The position numbers were made by a program, and so were the translations under genes. A stretch of DNA of 16,213 nucleotides from JAGLTA01 sp034660735 (lineage in GTDB: Bacteria > Patescibacteriota > Patescibacteriia > JAACEG01). Positions 13,527 to 16,213 of the stretch are shown piece by piece (the stretch's first letter is position 1; each line of letters opens with the position of its first letter). Under the pieces are notes generated by a model. It had not been told where the DNA came from, made no database searches, and saw only the letters and a program-made list of their open reading frames with translations. The stretch lies in the NCBI GenBank assembly GCA_034660735.1, contig JAYEJQ010000031.1:1-16213 (forward strand), given 5' to 3'.

Positions 13527-13910
13527 ATGAGCAAGCAAATAATTTCAACAGACAAGGCGCCAAAAGCGATTGGACCTTATTCTCAGGCCATACAAGCTGG
13601 AGGTTTTATTTTTTGTTCAGGGCAAATTTCATTAAAACCCGATGGAAATTTTATTGACAAAAATATTAAGGAACAGACAAAACAGGTTATGGATAATTTA
13701 AATAATATTTTAAAATCAGTTGATTTGGATTTAAGCGATGTTATTAAAACAACTATTTATTTAACTGATTTAAGCGATTTTCAAACAGTGAATAAAATTT
13801 ATTCAAATTATTTTAAACAAAATCCGCCAGCGCGCTCAACGGTTCAAGTTTTAGCTTTGCCGAAAGAAGCTAAAATAGAGATAGAATGCGTTGCCGTTGA
13901 CAAAAAATAG
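13527..13910 (+). CDS. ridA: RidA-family imine/enamine deaminase (127 aa)
   Basis: Small cytosolic trimer that hydrolyses reactive enamines and imines made by PLP enzymes such as threonine dehydratase. The start KAPKAIGPYSQAIQ (10-23), FCSGQISL (29-36) and the end PPARSTVQV (100-108) with EIECVAV (118-124) define the family. Arg103 and Glu120 are the substrate-binding residues that mark the active RidA subgroup, and the length is typical. It follows the element that ends trpA, and an AT-rich hairpin with a T-run comes after it. A role in clearing 2-aminoacrylate from the nearby PLP enzyme TrpB is possible but only inferred. Confidence 0.93.
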   Translation: MSKQIISTDKAPKAIGPYSQAIQAGGFIFCSGQISLKPDGNFIDKNIKEQTKQVMDNLNNILKSVDLDLSDVIKTTIYLTDLSDFQTVNKIYSNYFKQNPPARSTVQVLALPKEAKIEIECVAVDKK

Positions 13911-13953
13911 ATTTTTATTATATTTATAATAAGTTTTATTTATTTAATTTAAC

Positions 13954-13982
13954 AACTTAAATTAAAATTTTAAGTTTTTTTA
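13954..13982 (+). terminator. Weak AT-only hairpin with T-run after ridA
   Basis: AACTTAAA and TTTAAGTT pair across 7 nt, followed by six T. It has one G-C pair per arm, so it is weak. It also sits directly in front of the S1 start at 13987 and could instead be part of that leader. Confidence 0.35.
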
Positions 13983-13986
13983 GTTT

Positions 13987-15297
13987 ATGGTTAGTGATAC
14001 CGCAAAAAATAGTTCAAACTTTAAAAAAATATTGGAAGACAATTTAATACAATTGCCGAATATCGGTGATATCATAAAAGGAGAAGTTTTGAGCGTTAAT
14101 AAGAAAGAGATGCATATAGATATTGAAGGCGCCACGACAGGAATGGTGAGAGGGTGGGAAATTATTGACGAATCTGGCGAATATTCCAAAGTAAAAGTTG
14201 GAGATATAGTGAGCGCCACTGTGTTGGAGTTGGAAAACGAAAAAGGCGAAATGGAACTCTCGTTAAGAAAGGCAGGACATCAGAAAGCATGGAAGCGGCT
14301 TGCTGATCTCTGTGAGAAAAAGGAAAAAATAGAAGTTAAGGTTATTGAAGCGAATAAAGGCGGTCTGCTCGTATTGGTCGGGCGGACAAAAGGGTTTTTA
14401 CCTGTTTCGCAATTGTCCCCAGAGCATTATCCGCGCGTTTCAGGCGGCGACAAGCATAAGATTTTAGAAAAATTAAAATCATTTATAGGATTGGCTTTAA
14501 CCGTGGAAATTATTGATTTAGATGAAAATGAAAGCAGATTGATTGTTTCTGAAAAACGCATATTTCAGGAATCACAGAAAGAAGAGCTTTCTAAATATAA
14601 GATTGGCGACATCGTGGACGGAGTGATTTCTTCAACCACTAATTTCGGCGCTTTTATAAAATTTGACAATTCAGAAGGACTTATCCATATTTCAGAAATT
14701 GCATGGCAGAGAATTGACAAGCCAGAATATTTAATAAAAGCAGGCGATAATGTCAAAGCGCAGATTATAGAGATAGATGGAACCAAAATATTTTTATCTA
14801 TTAAAAGACTGCTTAAAGATCCGTGGAAAACAGTTAATGATAAATATAATGTCGGGGACGTAGTGGATTGCAAAATTTTAAAAATCAATCCGTTTGGGCT
14901 ATTCGTGGAACTTGACAAATATATACACGGATTGGCGCACATTTCAGAAGTGACGGATAATAACATTAATGAGTTAAAAGAGAAAGTTAAAATAGGCGAT
15001 AAGATGAAATTTAAAATTTTATCAATTGAAGCAAACGAGCATAGATTGGGATTATCCGCCAAAGCGGTGAAAGAAGGAAAAGTAAAAAAAGAGGCGAAAG
15101 AAAAAAAAGTAAAGACAAAAGAAAAAGATGAGAAAAAGCCGAAAAAAAAGAGAGAAAAGAAGAAAGAAGATAAAAAAGCCGGCGAAAAAGAGAAGAAAAA
15201 CAAAAAGAAAGAAAAGAATAAAGAAGATAAAAAAGATAACAAGAAAGATAAAAAGAAAAAGACGGAAAGCGTGAAGAAAAAAGAAGATAAGAAATAA
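13987..15297 (+). CDS. rpsA: 30S ribosomal protein S1, four S1 domains with a long lysine-rich tail (436 aa)
   Basis: RNA-binding protein that helps mRNA reach the 30S subunit. Four OB-fold S1 domains can be placed at about 26-95, 110-192, 205-274 and 287-358. Domains 3 and 4 have the classic pattern GDIVDGVISSTTNFGAFIKF...GLIHISEI and GDVVDCKILKINPFGLFVEL...GLAHISEV. E. coli S1 has six domains, but four are usual in many bacteria. Residues 359-436 form an almost uninterrupted Lys/Glu/Asp tail from purine-only codons (15061-15294), probably disordered and RNA- or ribosome-binding. ATG at 13987 has no Shine-Dalgarno, in keeping with a genome where S1-assisted or leaderless initiation dominates. 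It could alternatively be named a generic S1 RNA-binding protein. Confidence 0.92.
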   Translation: MVSDTAKNSSNFKKILEDNLIQLPNIGDIIKGEVLSVNKKEMHIDIEGATTGMVRGWEIIDESGEYSKVKVGDIVSATVLELENEKGEMELSLRKAGHQKAWKRLADLCEKKEKIEVKVIEANKGGLLVLVGRTKGFLPVSQLSPEHYPRVSGGDKHKILEKLKSFIGLALTVEIIDLDENESRLIVSEKRIFQESQKEELSKYKIGDIVDGVISSTTNFGAFIKFDNSEGLIHISEIAWQRIDKPEYLIKAGDNVKAQIIEIDGTKIFLSIKRLLKDPWKTVNDKYNVGDVVDCKILKINPFGLFVELDKYIHGLAHISEVTDNNINELKEKVKIGDKMKFKILSIEANEHRLGLSAKAVKEGKVKKEAKEKKVKTKEKDEKKPKKKREKKKEDKKAGEKEKKNKKKEKNKEDKKDNKKDKKKKTESVKKKEDKK

Positions 15298-15375
15298 ATT
15301 TACAATTTACAATTAACAATTTGGCAATGAATTTTCAATTCTCTAATTTTTAAATTTTTAATCGATATTATAAAT

Positions 15376-15527
15376 TGTCACCCTGAATTTAGTTCAGGGT
15401 CTGTCGTTGCTATTCGCTACATTATGATTAAGACTAATAAAACTTTAAATTTCATAATTTGTTTCGTTCAGTAATATTTAGTTAGCAGTAAACACAGACC
15501 CCGCCGCTCGCGAGCAGCGGGGTGACA
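15376..15527 (+). mobile_element. MITE-like element, copy B (152 bp)
   Basis: Starts TGTCACCC and ends GGGTGACA, exact inverses. The left hairpin is ACCCTGAA-TTTAG-TTCAGGGT (15380-15400). The right hairpin is the 24-nt GC palindrome (15499-15522). The inner core CGCTACATTATGAT is shared with copy A in the opposite orientation. It follows the S1 gene by 78 nt of oligo-A/T filler and could serve as its terminator, though neither hairpin has a T-run. Confidence 0.75.
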
Positions 15528-15530
15528 TTG

Positions 15531-15570
15531 TGTGGATTCAGGATGACATTTGTGGATTCAGGATGATATT
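15531..15570 (+). repeat. Two tandem 20-nt units TGTGGATTCAGGATGACATT
   Basis: The second unit differs by one base (GATATT for GACATT). The same unit, once and inverted, abuts copy A at 13281-13301, and degenerate copies adjoin the palindromes at 6234-6252 and 9754-9772. Confidence 0.85.
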
Positions 15571-15650
15571 TTGGATTTTAAAAATTTGAATTTGTGATTT
15601 ATTTGTGATTTATAATTTTGGATTTAGCGCTTTTTATTTATAATTTAAAA
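15562..15650 (-). repeat. Right arm of the exact 89-bp inverted repeat
   Basis: Exact reverse complement of 6154-6242. The two arms enclose 9.3 kb containing the nucleotidyltransferase, trp, toxin-antitoxin, ridA and S1 genes. Within 15298-15707 nothing else is recognised beyond oligo-A/T filler. Confidence 0.9.
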
Positions 15651-15707
15651 TTTAATGATTAAAAATTGATTGATAATTGTAAATTGGTAATTGAAAATTT
15701 TTAGAAA

Positions 15708-15779
15708 GCGGGCGTCGTATAATGGTTATTATATTACTTTGCCAAGGTAGAGATGGCGGTTCGATTCCGCTCGCCCGCT
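15708..15779 (+). tRNA. tRNA-Gly (anticodon GCC)
   Basis: Cloverleaf: acceptor GCGGGCG/CGCCCGC with discriminator T, anticodon loop TTGCCAA, and T-arm GGCGG-TTCGATT-CCGCT. The anticodon stem TTACT/GGTAG has two G-U pairs and the D-stem is weak (GTAT region), but the fold is consistent. CCA is not encoded. It lies 6 nt before tRNA-Ala. Confidence 0.93.
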
Positions 15780-15785
15780 CATTTT

Positions 15786-15858
15786 GGGCCAGTAGCTCAT
15801 CTGGTAGAGCGCCTCGTTTGCACCGAGGAGGTGGCGGGTTCGAGTCCTGTCTGGTCCA
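15786..15858 (+). tRNA. tRNA-Ala (anticodon TGC)
   Basis: Acceptor GGGCCAG/CTGGTCC has the G3-U70 wobble pair that identifies tRNA-Ala. D-arm GCTC-ATCTGGTA-GAGC, anticodon stem CCTCG/CGAGG with loop TTTGCAC, and T-arm GCGGG-TTCGAGT-CCTGT. Discriminator is A; CCA is not encoded. Probably co-transcribed with tRNA-Gly. Confidence 0.95.
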
Positions 15859-15864
15859 CAAGTA

Positions 15865-15892
15865 TTGACAGAAATTTAATAGTTGCTATACT
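15865..15892 (+). promoter_or_regulatory. Strong sigma70 promoter with extended -10
   Basis: Perfect TTGACA (15865-15870), 16-nt spacer, TATACT (15887-15892) preceded by TGC (extended -10). Starts 7 nt after tRNA-Ala. Predicted transcript start near 15899, next to the ATG at 15902. Confidence 0.75.
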
Positions 15893-15901
15893 AAATTCAT
15901 T

Positions 15902-15982
15902 ATGAATAAAGCAAGCCAAAATTTAATATTAAAAATCAAAACAATTTACATTGTGGGATTTTTATTTTGCGATAAATTTTAG
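15902..15982 (+). CDS. Candidate 26-aa leader peptide ORF
   Basis: ATG about 3 nt after the predicted transcript start, so leaderless if translated. The peptide MNKASQNLILKIKTIYIVGF continues LFCDKF and is rich in Ile, Leu and Val, with no run of a single amino acid. Its TAG stop overlaps the first two bases of the 5' hairpin arm that starts at 15981. That geometry is what transcription attenuation by a leader ribosome needs. Alternatively the ORF is accidental and the transcript is a small RNA. Confidence 0.35.
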   Translation: MNKASQNLILKIKTIYIVGFLFCDKF

Positions 15983-16043
15983 GCGGCTTTAAAAAAAATA
16001 AAAAAATAAAAAAATATAAGCCGCCTGAAAGGGCGGTTTTTTT
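15981..16043 (+). terminator. Mutually exclusive hairpins ending in an intrinsic terminator
   Basis: AGGCGGCTT (15981-15989) pairs perfectly with AAGCCGCCT (16018-16026) across a 28-nt A-rich loop. The same 3' arm can pair with GGCGGTTT (16032-16039) to make a terminator stem followed by the rest of a T7 run (16037-16043). The two folds cannot coexist, the layout of an antiterminator/terminator switch. The terminator alone is convincing; the switching is inference. Confidence 0.65.
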
Positions 16044-16047
16044 AGAA

Positions 16048-16081
16048 AAGGAGGGGAGATATGCTCTTTACAATTAAATAA
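16048..16081 (+). promoter_or_regulatory. Strong Shine-Dalgarno with a six-codon ORF after the terminator
   Basis: AAGGAGG at 16048-16054 is well spaced for ATG at 16061, but that frame reads only MLFTIK before TAA. It is either a micro-ORF or a site where ribosomes load for something beyond the window. From 16082 to 16213 I see no gene, only oligo-A/T filler (AAATTTGAAATTTGAAATTT) and an isolated TTGACA at about 16098. Confidence 0.45.
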
Positions 16082-16213
16082 AATTTTCTGCCCGCTATTG
16101 ACAGTTTTTAATTTTAAATTTGAAATTTGAAATTTAAAATAAAATTTAAATGAATAAATTTTTAAATGGTTTTTTATTTTTAGTTATTTAGATATTTGAA
16201 ATTGATTTAAAAT

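Noticed and set aside
13281..13570. CRISPR-like array around the 20-21-nt units
   Set aside because: Units are directly abutting or single, without regular spacers, and no cas genes are in the window.
14565..15319. Two long minus-strand ORFs rich in Ser/Phe/Leu
   Set aside because: They are antisense shadows of the S1 gene and its lysine-rich tail; the Phe/Ser/Leu bias simply mirrors Lys/Glu codons.
15652..15861. 69-aa minus-strand ORF
   Set aside because: It is the antisense of tRNA-Gly and tRNA-Ala; such proline-rich ORFs across tRNA genes are a well-known annotation error.
16061..16081. Six-codon ORF as a real gene
   Set aside because: The SD is good but six codons with no comparison data cannot be called a gene; kept only as part of a regulatory feature.
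1..16213. UGA recoding as in Gracilibacteria/Absconditabacteria
   Set aside because: No conserved protein here contains an in-frame TGA; tryptophan is TGG and glycine uses GGN.

Overview
The window is AT-rich (roughly 70% A+T by eye) and uses the standard bacterial code: stops are TAA/TAG and tryptophan is TGG. Genes are short and compact, Shine-Dalgarno motifs are rare, and intergenic filler is built of oligo-A/T phrases. The gene families are single-copy housekeeping enzymes, a winged-helix nucleotidyltransferase and an O-antigen ligase-like membrane protein. This suggests a Candidate Phyla Radiation (Patescibacteria) bacterium from a metagenome assembly. That assignment is inference from style and gene content; nothing in the window proves it. 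Both 100-N gaps are flanked by exact 127-bp duplicates, so they look like assembler k-mer overlaps between contigs that actually abut. The real molecule is probably 454 nt shorter than shown.

Layout. 1-1280: a promoter, a doubtful 75-aa ORF and a ClpP/SppA-fold SDH-type protease-like gene. 1413-1442: bidirectional terminator. 1470-3245 (minus): aspS. 3365-4494: promoter, rpmA (L27), rsmI and terminator. 4552-4651: false gap. 4745-4942 (minus): a 65-aa zinc-ribbon protein with the best Shine-Dalgarno in the window. 5019-6107: promoter and rmuC-type gene. 6108-6534: non-coding, with a long inverted repeat arm, a GC-rich palindrome and three consecutive hairpins. 6535-9661: nucleotidyltransferase (interrupted by the second false gap), O-antigen ligase-like protein and trpF. 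9662-9934: repeat fragment plus two SD-like/anti-SD-like hairpins ahead of trpB. 9935-13293: trpB, a higBA-type toxin-antitoxin pair with its own promoter/operator, a NUDIX hydrolase, and trpA. 13281-13526: a MITE-like element. 13527-15297: ridA-like gene and a four-domain ribosomal protein S1 with a long lysine-rich tail. 15298-15707: a second, oppositely oriented copy of the element and the other inverted-repeat arm. 15708-15858: tRNA-Gly(GCC) and tRNA-Ala(TGC). 15865-16081: a strong promoter followed by a leader ORF and mutually exclusive hairpins ending in a terminator.

How it fits together. trpF, trpB and trpA supply the N-(5'-phosphoribosyl)anthranilate isomerase step and both subunits of tryptophan synthase. 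trpE, trpG, trpD and trpC are not in the window. The trpB-trpA pair is split by a toxin-antitoxin/NUDIX insertion whose last gene overlaps trpA by 8 nt, so trpA is now translationally coupled to the NUDIX gene. aspS, rpmA, rsmI, S1 and the tRNAs are translation genes.

The most interesting non-genic signals are: (i) a dispersed element family whose terminal hairpins keep their pairing while changing sequence; (ii) the leader/terminator switch at the right edge; and (iii) repeat sequence supplying the last codons and stop of trpA.
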